In this document: positions 1-8,462 of the stretch, in pieces | How the letters are laid out: every line of letters begins with the position of its first letter | Position numbering within the stretch: the first letter of the stretch is position 1 | From: CAYNUJ01 sp964573255 | GTDB lineage: Bacteria; Bacteroidota; Ignavibacteria; Ignavibacteriales; Melioribacteraceae | Length of the DNA stretch: 14,030 bases | Direction of reading: 5' to 3' | Assembly: GCA_964573255.1 (NCBI GenBank) | Contig: CAZNJB010000059.1 | Coordinates: 1 to 14,030 of the forward strand | The notes under the pieces: generated by a model | Seen by the model: only the letters and a program-made list of their open reading frames with translations | Databases searched by the model: none | Told to the model about the DNA's origin: nothing | Translations under genes and position numbers: made by a program

Positions 1-224
1 GTTTAAGGAATATTTCTATACAAAAAATGAAAAAGTGATTTTTTAATTACCATAACAAATATTATTTTATAAAAAATATTAATGGAGTTATTTGGATTAA
101 TTAAATTTATGTAAGTAAGGGAAATTTAATTGCTGTTATGAGGTTTTACTTCTGATGCTCATTTCGAATATCCCATTACTTACTTTTTTTGATGGAATAA
201 TTACAAATTAAATGGGTGGCAGCT
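1..224. other. AT-rich intergenic leader upstream of the first gene
   Basis: I see no convincing coding region in this stretch. It is very AT-rich and includes an AATATT inverted pair around positions 60-80. Its main content is the long hairpin with T-run listed separately at 111-190. A promoter for the downstream gene pair could lie here, but I cannot fix its -10 or -35 boxes. Confidence 0.5.
111..190 (+). terminator. Long hairpin followed by T7: terminator or leader attenuator
   Basis: GTAAGTAAGGGA (111-122) pairs with TCCCATTACTTAC (171-183), giving 12 base pairs with one bulged A at 175. Seven Ts follow directly (184-190). The 48-base loop can form an inner stem, ATGAG (138-142) with CTCAT (158-162). 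Stem plus T-run is the form of an intrinsic terminator, but the large, itself structured loop is unusual. It lies 35 bases before the first gene, so it either ends an upstream transcript or acts as a leader element. The pairing is seen directly; the function is inferred. Confidence 0.45.
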
Positions 225-2138
225 ATGTGGAAATTTCTTTTATTCTATGTGTTTTCATTCATAACAATCAATATAGTTGGGCAGGAGTTTGGAGAAATAT
301 CTGAAGAATGGTTAAAACTCACAAAATTCGATGAAGCACCTGATGCCGATGCAATAATTATTTTTGATAAAGCAAGTGTACGTATAACTCGTTCTTTTAA
401 TCAAGAGTTTACCCGGCATGTGAGGATAAAAGTATTAAAAGAAGAGGGGAAAAAGTACGGTGATGTTAAATTGCGAGTTTCAAAGAATAATGAATTTTAT
501 GATCTTGAAGCCGCTTCATACAACACTGAAGGAGATGAAATTGAATTAGATGAAGATAATTTATTCAAAGAAGATCAAGGCAGTAGTTATTTGTACTCTT
601 TTGCAATTCCCGGTATTGAGCTTGGTTCAGTAATTGAATATAAATATACTATCCTCTCTGAAGGTATTGCAAAGTTGCCGTCTTGGACATTTCAAAACAA
701 AGATTTTACGGTGCTAAGTGAATTTAATCTTACTATTCCCAGGGGATTTGTTTATGACGAAGTAGAGGTGAATTTGGAGAAATACGATTTTTCTCAGTTG
801 TATAATGAGTCAAGAGATGCTATATATCCTGATCAGATTATAGGGACTTATACTTGGCGATGTGTAAATGTTCCCGGATTAAAAAAAGAACCTTTTATAG
901 ATAGTATGAAAGACGAGTTGGCTAGACTTGTTTTCATATTAAAATCCTACAAAGATCCTTGGATTAGTTACACCTTTGCAAAATCTTGGGGCGATATAGC
1001 CGAGAAATCTTACCGTTTTTATGATGAATATGTAGAAGAAAAAGTAGACTTAAATGAGGAGTTAAAAGAAATATTTGCGGAAAAGGATGAATTAACTAAA
1101 ACTCAAAAAATTTATGATTATGTAAGAACTAATATTAAAACTTTAAAGGACCGTAAGGCAACGAGTGAAGAATTAAAAAAGCCTTCTGAAATATTGGAAG
1201 ATAAAGAAGCAAGTGCCGAAGAGAAAAATATATTATTGATCGCGCTCCTTAATCAAGCAGGAATTAAATCCAACATTGTATTAATTAGTACTCGTAGTCA
1301 CGGTAAGATTATTCCAGCATTAAAAGATCCAACGCAATTCAATGATTTAATTTGCGAAGCCACAATAAAGAATAAAAAGTACTATCTGAATCCGGCTAAT
1401 AAAGCTAATCCTTTCGGATGTTTGCCTCCGAACTATAATGTTGGTGCCGGTTTAACGATTACTTCAGAATCCGGGGATATTATAAAATTCAGAACTTTAC
1501 ACCAGCAGCACAAAGGAGACATTACGAGTACTTGCAGAATTGAGGGTTCTGATTTAAAAGTGGAAACTAAATTTCAATTGAAAGGATATTTGGCTTTCTA
1601 CGAAAGAAACGCCGTAATTGATAAAGATACTACAGAGCACATTGAGAAGAAATTAAAAGACATATATGAATTAGCAGAATTAGATACTTTTTGTTATAAA
1701 AATCTTGATTCGTTGGATAAACCATTGGAATTGGTTATAAATTATACTTTACCTGATTTTGTTGAACAATCGGATGATATGCTTTATATCTCTGTGCCAA
1801 TGTTCAGTAGTTTATCATCCAATCCTCTGGAGAGGGAAAAGAGATATTTTCCCATTTGTTATGATTCGAAAGAATATATTCGTGAAAAATGCAGAATTGA
1901 ACTGCCGGAAAATTTAGGTCTGGTTGAATTACCTCCAAATGTAAAGAAATCAATTCACGATTATAGCTTTAGAAGGAGTTATAGTTCAAGGAATGGTTAT
2001 ATAGAAGCAGTTAGAACTAAAAATATTAAAAGGCGAATCATTGATTTAAGACAGTATCGCAGATTAAAAGCTTTGTATGACGACATTGTATCTGCTGATC
2101 AGGAACAAATTGTATTGAGAGTAAACGCTACAAACTAG
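225..2138 (+). CDS. DUF3857/transglutaminase-like exported protein, catalytic Cys and His missing
   Basis: The product has 637 residues. It starts with a signal-peptide-like stretch (MWKFLLFYVFSFITINIVGQ), so it is probably exported to the periplasm or anchored there. Residues ~50-250 fit the DUF3857 beta-rich domain, including the motif around IPGIELGSVIEYKY. Residues ~280-420 fit a transglutaminase-like core. Where active relatives have G-D-C-K-D this protein reads E-A-S-A-E-E (about 328-333), so the nucleophilic Cys is replaced (near A331). The N-H-x-I histidine position reads N-D-L-I (D374). As far as I recall, Cys-less versions are common in this family in Bacteroidota, so this may be a non-enzymatic role and not decay. 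I chose ATG 225 over GTG 216 because the signal peptide then starts cleanly. The next gene follows 11 bases later, so the two are probably co-transcribed. The biological role is unknown. Confidence 0.8.
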   Translation: MWKFLLFYVFSFITINIVGQEFGEISEEWLKLTKFDEAPDADAIIIFDKASVRITRSFNQEFTRHVRIKVLKEEGKKYGDVKLRVSKNNEFYDLEAASYNTEGDEIELDEDNLFKEDQGSSYLYSFAIPGIELGSVIEYKYTILSEGIAKLPSWTFQNKDFTVLSEFNLTIPRGFVYDEVEVNLEKYDFSQLYNESRDAIYPDQIIGTYTWRCVNVPGLKKEPFIDSMKDELARLVFILKSYKDPWISYTFAKSWGDIAEKSYRFYDEYVEEKVDLNEELKEIFAEKDELTKTQKIYDYVRTNIKTLKDRKATSEELKKPSEILEDKEASAEEKNILLIALLNQAGIKSNIVLISTRSHGKIIPALKDPTQFNDLICEATIKNKKYYLNPANKANPFGCLPPNYNVGAGLTITSESGDIIKFRTLHQQHKGDITSTCRIEGSDLKVETKFQLKGYLAFYERNAVIDKDTTEHIEKKLKDIYELAELDTFCYKNLDSLDKPLELVINYTLPDFVEQSDDMLYISVPMFSSLSSNPLEREKRYFPICYDSKEYIREKCRIELPENLGLVELPPNVKKSIHDYSFRRSYSSRNGYIEAVRTKNIKRRIIDLRQYRRLKALYDDIVSADQEQIVLRVNATN

Positions 2139-2141
2139 GAG
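2137..2141 (+). promoter_or_regulatory. Shine-Dalgarno deciding the start of the second gene
   Basis: AGGAG overlaps the TAG stop of the upstream gene and sits 8 bases before ATG 2150. It favours ATG 2150 over the in-frame GTG at 2141 and suggests translation linked to the preceding gene. Confidence 0.65.
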
Positions 2142-2149
2142 TGTTCGGT

Positions 2150-4051
2150 ATGAATTATCGGGGTATTTATATTCTATTACTCATCGTGATTCCTTCAATT
2201 TTAAGCGCATTCAGTTTAAGCGGCAATACAAATATTGATTCGCTGGTAAATGAGGCTGATGCAGTTGTTTTGAAAGATGAAAGAATTATGGAGATAAAGA
2301 GTAACAATTCTGCATACTACAAAGTATTTAAAAGTATATTGATAAAGAATAAAAAGGCGCTCAAATATTGTAGTGTACTCTTAATTGAAAACGATTTTCA
2401 ATCAATAGAAGATATGGACGGAGTTATAAAAGATACAAGTGGAAATGTTATTAAAGAGCTTGAATCGGACGATATTATGGAAGCGGAAATTTCTCCCGGA
2501 TTTATCTTCTATTCTGGAAATCTTTATAAAGGTTTCGAATTGAAGCATCATGAATTCCCTTTCATTTTTGAGCTCAGCTATGAGTTGGAATTCAATACTC
2601 TTTTTGTCTGGCCGGATTATCATCCACAAAGTGATATCCCTTGTTTGAGTTCCACTTATAATTTAAAGGTTAACGGAGATATAGAATTTACCTACGCAAT
2701 TAAAGGCGATATAGGTGAGCCGGTTGTGAGTAATATTAATGGAGCTAAAGAGTATAAGTGGGAGTTGAAAGACATTCCGCCTCAAATAGATGAAGATTAT
2801 ATGCCACCTGAGAATAAAATTCAAATGGCGGTTAAATTTGTTCCTAAAGAATTTGAAGTTGACGGACATAAAGGGAGTTTCGGAAGTTGGGCGGAATTTG
2901 CTAAATGGTATAAGAGTTTAGCCGATGGCCATTATTCACTACCGGATGATGCAAAAGCAGAGATCACTGCGCTCGTAAGCGGAGTGGAAAATCCTAAAGA
3001 AAAAATCAGAATCCTTTATAATTATTTGCAAAATAATACAAGGTATGTAGCTCTCGAAATGGGTATCGGTAGTTGGCAGCCCCATACGGCAGAAAGTGTG
3101 CATAAAAATTTGTACGGCGATTGTAAGGATTTGAGTACTTATATGGTTGCGATGCTTGATGCGGTTGGAATTAAAGCATATCCGGCATTAGCACGTACTA
3201 AGGATAGGGGAAAGTTAGACCCGGATTTTGTTACTAACGGTTTTAATCATTGCATTACCATGGTCCCTTTGGAAGAAGATACTTTATGGTTAGAGTGTAC
3301 TTCTTCTTATACGGATATGGATGATGTCCCTTACGGTATCGAGGATATATCGGCGTTAATTGTGGATGAAAATGGAGGAAGGCTGGTAACTACACCTCAG
3401 AAGTCATCGAAAGAAAATTTTTCTAGATTATTAATTAAAGGTGCAATCAACCCCAAAGGGCAATTGGTATTTGATGCAGAGTTGAATTTGGGCGGGAATC
3501 AGAAAAATTTTTATAAGAGGAAATTCGAGATCAAAAATGATGAAGAAGACCAACTCTTCATTAAAAATATCTTCAACAGATATTCTCCTAAGTTTTTCCT
3601 GACAGAATATTCCCTGAAAAATAATGAAGGCAAGGATTACACTATTTCATTAAAAGGACTTTACGGCAGATTTGTAAATCTTCGCAGGAAGAGAATATTT
3701 ATCAATCCGGCTTTACTCCATCGTGAAACAGAGGAAGATTTACCCGACGAGGAAATTGACGAACGAAAATTCCCGGTTTTTTATAATTATCCCTATTTGG
3801 ACGTTGATTCGGTAGAAATCAGGATACCTAAATTTTATAAAATTGAGAGTATACCGAAAGATTTTGAGTTGACGACTTCATTCGGGCAGTACGAATCTAA
3901 ATTTAAAATTGTGGGCGATAAAGTTATTTATAAAAGATCTATGGAAATATTAAAGAACAGAATTCCGCTGGATCATTACGCCGAATATTATAATTTCATT
4001 AAAAAAATAATAAAGCGTGATAAATCCAAAATTGTTCTGAAAAGAAAGTAG
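2150..4051 (+). CDS. DUF3857/transglutaminase-like exported protein with intact catalytic Cys and His
   Basis: The product has 633 residues with an N-terminal hydrophobic signal segment (IYILLLIVIPSILSAFS). A DUF3857-like domain covers roughly residues 40-240. A transglutaminase-like cysteine-protease fold follows at ~270-420, carrying G-D-C-K-D with C325 and F-N-H-C-I with H367, then W-L-E-C-T-S, which fits the third catalytic region. The C-terminal third is beta-rich and unassigned. The start is ATG 2150, not GTG 2141, because AGGAG (2137-2141) lies 8 bases upstream and overlaps the stop of the previous gene. The tight spacing and shared architecture suggest an operon of paralogues in which this is the catalytically competent partner. 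Activity could be peptidase, amidase or cross-linking; the substrate is unknown. Confidence 0.82.
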   Translation: MNYRGIYILLLIVIPSILSAFSLSGNTNIDSLVNEADAVVLKDERIMEIKSNNSAYYKVFKSILIKNKKALKYCSVLLIENDFQSIEDMDGVIKDTSGNVIKELESDDIMEAEISPGFIFYSGNLYKGFELKHHEFPFIFELSYELEFNTLFVWPDYHPQSDIPCLSSTYNLKVNGDIEFTYAIKGDIGEPVVSNINGAKEYKWELKDIPPQIDEDYMPPENKIQMAVKFVPKEFEVDGHKGSFGSWAEFAKWYKSLADGHYSLPDDAKAEITALVSGVENPKEKIRILYNYLQNNTRYVALEMGIGSWQPHTAESVHKNLYGDCKDLSTYMVAMLDAVGIKAYPALARTKDRGKLDPDFVTNGFNHCITMVPLEEDTLWLECTSSYTDMDDVPYGIEDISALIVDENGGRLVTTPQKSSKENFSRLLIKGAINPKGQLVFDAELNLGGNQKNFYKRKFEIKNDEEDQLFIKNIFNRYSPKFFLTEYSLKNNEGKDYTISLKGLYGRFVNLRRKRIFINPALLHRETEEDLPDEEIDERKFPVFYNYPYLDVDSVEIRIPKFYKIESIPKDFELTTSFGQYESKFKIVGDKVIYKRSMEILKNRIPLDHYAEYYNFIKKIIKRDKSKIVLKRK

Positions 4052-4085
4052 CGGATAGAAAAAACTTTATTTTTTTTCAAATTTG

Positions 4086-4093
4086 TATCTTTC
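4086..4093 (+). promoter_or_regulatory. Possible Bacteroidota-type -7 box upstream of lpdA
   Basis: TATCTTTC resembles the Bacteroidota -7 consensus TAnnTTTG (last base differs). It lies about 90 bases before lpdA in the 133-base gap after the transglutaminase pair. No clean -33 TTTG box is seen at the usual distance, so the call is weak. The rest of the gap is AT-rich and otherwise featureless. Confidence 0.25.
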
Positions 4094-4184
4094 CAGCCTT
4101 GATTCTTCAAAAAAGGATTCGAAGTTTTATTTAAAAATATTCTTCATTATATTGCTATATTATTATAAATCAAGTGGATAACGG

Positions 4185-5585
4185 ATGAACAAGTCTTTTG
4201 ATATTACGGTTTTAGGCGGTGGTCCGGGCGGTTATGTAGCGGCAATAAGAGCAGCTCAGCTCGGTTTTAATACCGCAGTTATTGAAAAAGAGAACTTGGG
4301 TGGTGTTTGCCTCAATTGGGGCTGCATCCCTACGAAGGCTTTACTTAAAAGTGCAGAAATGTACGATACTATGAAAAATCACGCAGGCGATTTCGGTTTG
4401 AAATTCGATGCGTTAGAGTTCGATTTTACGAAAATAATTAAAAGAAGCAGAAATATTTCCAAGAAAGTATCCAAAGGTGTAGAATATTTAATGCGTAAGA
4501 ATAAAATTACGCATATTAAAGGCTATGCAAAATTAAAAGATGCAAACACTTTGGAGATCTATAACGGTGATGAACTTATCGAAACTGTAAGTTCCGATAA
4601 AATTATTATTGCCACAGGAGCACGTCCGAAAACAATTCCTTCAATTCCGGTTGATGGCGAAAAAATTATTACCAGCCGGGAGGCAATGGTTCTTAAAGAA
4701 AAACCGGATAGATTGGTTATTATCGGTGCCGGCGCAATTGGTGTTGAGTTTGCATATTTCTTCAATGTTCTCGGGACAGATGTTACTTTAATCGAAATGA
4801 TGGACCAAATTATTCCTATTGAAGATCACGAAAGTTCAGAACTATTAGCTAAGAGCTTTGCTAAAAGGAATATCAAAGTGCTCACATCTACAAGAGTGGA
4901 AAAAGCTGAGGCGAATGGGAATGAAGTTGAAGTCACAATTTCCCGGGACGGCAAAGAAGAAATAATTACGGCCGATATTGTTTTGAATGCAATTGGAGTT
5001 CAAGGAAATGTTGAAGGCTTCGGATTGGAAGAATTGGGAATCGAGCTCGATAGGGGATTCATAAAAGTAGATAAGGAAAATTACAGGACAAACATCGAAA
5101 ATATTTATGCAATTGGTGATGTTATAGGTCCGCCTTGGCTGGCACATGTTGCTTCGGCGGAAGGAATTGTCTGTGTTGAAAAAATGAAAGGAATGGAATC
5201 TCCTACGGTAGATTATGATTCAATTCCCGGTTGTACTTATTGCCAGCCGCAAATTGCAAGTATAGGTTTGACGGAGAAGAAAGCAATAGAAGCCGGTTAT
5301 AAATTAAAAATCGGTAAATTTCCATATACTGCTAGCGGCAAAGCATCGGCAATAGGGGAAAGAGAAGGATTTGTAAAATTAATATTCGACGAGAAATACG
5401 GTGAGCTTCTCGGAGCGCATATAGTTGGTGCGGAAGCAACCGAATTAATTGCCGAACTTGGAATAGCTAAATCGCTCGAAGCGGATTATGAAACAATAAT
5501 TAAAACAGTTCATGCGCATCCAACACTCTCGGAAATGGTGATGGAAGCTGCTGCGAATGCTTATGATGAATCAATCCACATCTAA
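4185..5585 (+). CDS. lpdA: Dihydrolipoyl dehydrogenase (E3)
   Basis: This 466-residue flavoprotein reoxidises dihydrolipoyl groups on E2 with NAD+ as acceptor and acts in the cytoplasm. It opens with the FAD-binding motif GGGPGG (11-16). The redox disulfide pair follows in GGVCLNWGCIPTK (C42, C47), then the NAD-binding motif GAGAIGVEFA, the second FAD segment YAIGDV, and the C-terminal H-P-T-L-S-E with the catalytic dyad H445/E450. The length is normal for the family (about 470). The start ATG fits the beginning of the Rossmann fold; only a weak G-rich patch precedes it. Its last 29 bases overlap lipB. The setting with E1, E2, lipA and lipB shows it serves the 2-oxoacid dehydrogenase complex, and it may also serve a glycine cleavage system elsewhere. 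Confidence 0.95.
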   Translation: MNKSFDITVLGGGPGGYVAAIRAAQLGFNTAVIEKENLGGVCLNWGCIPTKALLKSAEMYDTMKNHAGDFGLKFDALEFDFTKIIKRSRNISKKVSKGVEYLMRKNKITHIKGYAKLKDANTLEIYNGDELIETVSSDKIIIATGARPKTIPSIPVDGEKIITSREAMVLKEKPDRLVIIGAGAIGVEFAYFFNVLGTDVTLIEMMDQIIPIEDHESSELLAKSFAKRNIKVLTSTRVEKAEANGNEVEVTISRDGKEEIITADIVLNAIGVQGNVEGFGLEELGIELDRGFIKVDKENYRTNIENIYAIGDVIGPPWLAHVASAEGIVCVEKMKGMESPTVDYDSIPGCTYCQPQIASIGLTEKKAIEAGYKLKIGKFPYTASGKASAIGEREGFVKLIFDEKYGELLGAHIVGAEATELIAELGIAKSLEADYETIIKTVHAHPTLSEMVMEAAANAYDESIHI

Positions 5586-6282
5586 AATATTGAATTATTG
5601 CGATCTCGGTTTTATCGACTATAAGCTCGCTTGGGATTTGCAAAAGAATGTTTTCGATGCCGTTCATAAAGGAGAACTGCACGATACATTCTTTTTGCTT
5701 GAACATCCCAACACTTATACTCTCGGTAAAGTAGCCGACGAAAATAATTTAGTTTGTTCCGTAGATTACCTTAAGGAAAATAATATCTCAGTCTATAATA
5801 TTGATCGTGGAGGAGATATTACTTATCACGGACCCGGACAAATTGTTGGTTATGCAATAATTGATTTAAAAAATTGGAAACAAGATACTCACGCTTATCT
5901 TCGTAACTTGGAAGAAGTAATAATCCAAACTTGTTCCGATTATGGATTGAATGCCGGTAGAGTTAAAGGTCTTACCGGAGTTTGGATTGAGAATAGGAAA
6001 ATCTGTGCAATGGGCATTAAAGTTAGTAGATGGATAACAATGCACGGTTTTGCTTTTAATGTGAATACTGATCTTTCTCTATTTAATGGTATTATTCCAT
6101 GCGGAATTAACGACAAGGAAGTTACTTCGCTGGAAAAAGAATTAAACAGAAAGTTTGAAATAAATGAAGTAAAGGAAAGGATACTATCGAATTTTCAAAA
6201 TCTTTTTAATTATTCCGAAGTTAAGAGGACTGCGCGAGAAGATTTTGACAAATACTTAACTGCGGAAACCGCACACACTTGA
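5557..6282 (+). CDS. lipB: Lipoyl(octanoyl) transferase
   Basis: LipB moves octanoate from octanoyl-ACP onto the lipoyl-domain lysine, the first step of endogenous lipoylation. The 241-residue product has the family signature RGGDITYHGPGQIVGY, the acyl-binding lysine in NRKICAMG (K148), and the catalytic Cys in IIPCGIND (C182). Family members are usually 210-240 residues, so it is full length. The gene overlaps the end of lpdA by 29 bases in another frame, implying translational coupling. ATG 5557 is preferred because GGAAG lies 9 bases upstream; ATG 5563 or 5566 are alternatives. Its target is probably the E2 encoded two genes downstream. Confidence 0.95.
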   Translation: MLMMNQSTSKILNYCDLGFIDYKLAWDLQKNVFDAVHKGELHDTFFLLEHPNTYTLGKVADENNLVCSVDYLKENNISVYNIDRGGDITYHGPGQIVGYAIIDLKNWKQDTHAYLRNLEEVIIQTCSDYGLNAGRVKGLTGVWIENRKICAMGIKVSRWITMHGFAFNVNTDLSLFNGIIPCGINDKEVTSLEKELNRKFEINEVKERILSNFQNLFNYSEVKRTAREDFDKYLTAETAHT

Positions 6283-6285
6283 TTT

Positions 6286-6304
6286 GCCGGAAGATCAATC
6301 CGGC
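6286..6304. repeat. Small hairpin between lipB and the E1 gene
   Basis: GCCGGA (6286-6291) pairs with TCCGGC (6299-6304) across a 7-base loop. No strong T-run follows, so it is at best a weak terminator or an mRNA processing or stability element within an otherwise continuous operon. Confidence 0.35.
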
Positions 6305-6344
6305 TGTTATCATTTATGAATGTTGAAAATTATAGGTAAGATTT

Positions 6345-8441
6345 ATGGCTAAAGAAACTAAAAATTTAGGTACGTCAATTTCGAAAAATAAATCGAACGG
6401 AAGAAAACCATCCGGTAAAATGGAAACTTATGGCGGGTTGACAATAGATCAACTCCTTCACGCATATCGTTTAATGGTTCTATCAAGAACAATAGATGAA
6501 AAAGTATTTATCCTAATAAAGCAGGGGAAAGGATTCTTTCACTTGGGAGCTGCCGGACACGAAGCCGCTCAAATTGCTTTTGCTCAAGCGATGAACAAAG
6601 AGATCGATTGGGCTTTCCCTTATTACCGCGATTTGGGATTTATGGTTGGTCTGGAATTAAAGGCTCACGATATATTTTTACATCAATTGTGTAAAGCTGA
6701 CGACCCTATGACGGGAGGAAGACAAATGCCTTGTCATTGGGGAGCAAAAGAATTAAATATTCCCACTCAATCCAGTCCTACGGGAACTCAATTCCTTCAA
6801 GCGGTTGGGACTGCTTTGGCAAATAGACGGAAAGGAATTAAAGCTGTAACATACGTAAGCAGCGGGGAAGGGACTACCAGCGAAGGCGAATTTCACGAAG
6901 CCGTAAACTGGGCTAGTAGAGAAAAACTTCCCGTTGTTTTTGTCATTCAAAATAATAAGTATGCCATTTCCGTTCCTGTAGAGAAACAAAATGCGGGAAA
7001 AAATAATTCCGTTGCCGAACTAATGAAAGGTTACGAAAATCTTTACCGCCAATCTGTTGACGGAACTGATTTCCTTTCAATGTATGCTGTTGCGCACTCG
7101 GCTTTTGAATATGCTCGCAGCGGTAAAGGTCCCGCCCTTATCGAAGCTAATGTGGTTCGTCTATTTTCTCATTCCGCTTCAGACGATCAATTAAAGTACC
7201 GCTCTAAAGAGGAAATCGAAGAGGATATGAGAAACGATCCGATTCGTAAATATGAGAAATTTTTACTCGAGCAAGGTGCTGCTACTTCAATAGCTTTGGA
7301 AGAAATTAAAAAGGAAATAAAAAAACATGTAGATGAGGCAGCTGAATGGGCATTGGCTCACGATGATCCGGATCCGAAAACTGCTCATTTATATGTATTG
7401 GATGAATCCGGTAAAAAGGATAAGTTAAAATATGAAACTTCCGAGCCGAAAGGGAAACCGATTGTGATGGTCGATGCGATTAATCACGCCCTTAGGGAAG
7501 AGATGGAACGAAATGATAAATTATACATCTTCGGAGAAGACGTTGCCGATAAAAAAGGCGGGGTGTTTACCGCAACTAAAGGTCTTTCAACAATTTTCGG
7601 TGAGGAGAGAGTTTTCAATTCTCCGTTAGCTGAAGCAAGTATTGAAGGTGTGGCAATAGGAATGGCATTGGCAGGATTGAAGCCATGCGTGGAAATTCAA
7701 TTCGGTGATTATATCTGGCCGGCGTTCCATCAGATGAGAAATGAGTTGGTAACTTATCGCTACCGTTCTAATAATTTTTGGGAAGCTCCGGTTGTTACCC
7801 GCGTTGCGGTCGGTGGCTTTATCAGGGGAGGACTTTATCACAGTCAAAATATCGAAGGATTTTTCTCCCATATGCCGGGATTATTAATTGCATATCCCTC
7901 AAATGCTGCAGATGCAAAGGGATTACTGAAAACCGCATTACGGTTGAATGATCCGGTACTCTTCCTGGAACATAAAGGATTGTACCGCCAGAGTCATGCC
8001 ACTGCCCCGGAACCGGATTCCGATTATCTGCTCCCATTCGGTAAGGCAAGAATTGTTGAAGAAGGTGAAGATTTAACTGTCGTTACATACGGATATATGG
8101 TTCACGAAACTAATTTTGCGGTTAAAAAATTGAAAGCCGAAGGTTTTTCCGTTGAGGTGATAGATTTAAGAACCATTGCACCTCTCGACGAAGAAACTAT
8201 TTATAATTCAATCCGGAAAACGGGAAAAGTATGTATTGTTCATGAAGATTCAATTACTGCAGGATTCGGTGCAGAGATAGCAGCCCGGATTTCGTATAAT
8301 TGTTTTGAATCTCTCGATGGTCCCGTAAAACGTATTGCGGCAAAGGATACTCCAATAGCTTTTCATCCTAAATTGGAGAAAGTTATTCTGCCCAATAGAG
8401 ATACTATTTATTCTGGTTTGAAAGAACTGTTAGCGTATTAA
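6345..8441 (+). CDS. 2-oxoacid dehydrogenase E1, fused alpha and beta subunits
   Basis: This thiamine-diphosphate enzyme decarboxylates a 2-oxoacid and acylates the lipoyl arm of E2. The 698 residues combine two proteins that are separate in many bacteria. The alpha-like half is ~1-360, with the ThDP motif running from G-E-G-T (G174-E175-G176) to Q-N-N-K-Y-A-I-S. The beta-like half is ~375-698, with FGEDVADKKGGVF, SPLAEASIEG, and the segment SQNIEGFFSHMPGLLIAYPS. The GEGTTSEGEFHEA form resembles branched-chain or 2-oxoisovalerate E1 proteins, but pyruvate use is possible and cannot be decided here. ATG 6345 has TAGGTAAG just upstream (6332-6339). The E2 gene follows after 21 bases. The fusion fixes a 1:1 alpha:beta ratio and is, to my knowledge, usual in Bacteroidota relatives. 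Confidence 0.9.
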   Translation: MAKETKNLGTSISKNKSNGRKPSGKMETYGGLTIDQLLHAYRLMVLSRTIDEKVFILIKQGKGFFHLGAAGHEAAQIAFAQAMNKEIDWAFPYYRDLGFMVGLELKAHDIFLHQLCKADDPMTGGRQMPCHWGAKELNIPTQSSPTGTQFLQAVGTALANRRKGIKAVTYVSSGEGTTSEGEFHEAVNWASREKLPVVFVIQNNKYAISVPVEKQNAGKNNSVAELMKGYENLYRQSVDGTDFLSMYAVAHSAFEYARSGKGPALIEANVVRLFSHSASDDQLKYRSKEEIEEDMRNDPIRKYEKFLLEQGAATSIALEEIKKEIKKHVDEAAEWALAHDDPDPKTAHLYVLDESGKKDKLKYETSEPKGKPIVMVDAINHALREEMERNDKLYIFGEDVADKKGGVFTATKGLSTIFGEERVFNSPLAEASIEGVAIGMALAGLKPCVEIQFGDYIWPAFHQMRNELVTYRYRSNNFWEAPVVTRVAVGGFIRGGLYHSQNIEGFFSHMPGLLIAYPSNAADAKGLLKTALRLNDPVLFLEHKGLYRQSHATAPEPDSDYLLPFGKARIVEEGEDLTVVTYGYMVHETNFAVKKLKAEGFSVEVIDLRTIAPLDEETIYNSIRKTGKVCIVHEDSITAGFGAEIAARISYNCFESLDGPVKRIAAKDTPIAFHPKLEKVILPNRDTIYSGLKELLAY

Positions 8442-8462
8442 AATTACTGGAGAAGAAATTAA

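Noticed and set aside
4609..4791. Plus-strand 60-codon frame inside lpdA
   Set aside because: Out-of-frame shadow of the lpdA coding sequence.
4845..5147. Minus-strand 100-codon open frame inside lpdA
   Set aside because: It lies fully inside a strongly conserved gene on the other strand and has no recognisable motifs. The same applies to other antisense frames within the E1, E2, lipA and integrase genes.
6286..6304. Strong terminator between lipB and E1
   Set aside because: There is a stem but no T-run, and the same-direction genes continue with a good ribosome site.
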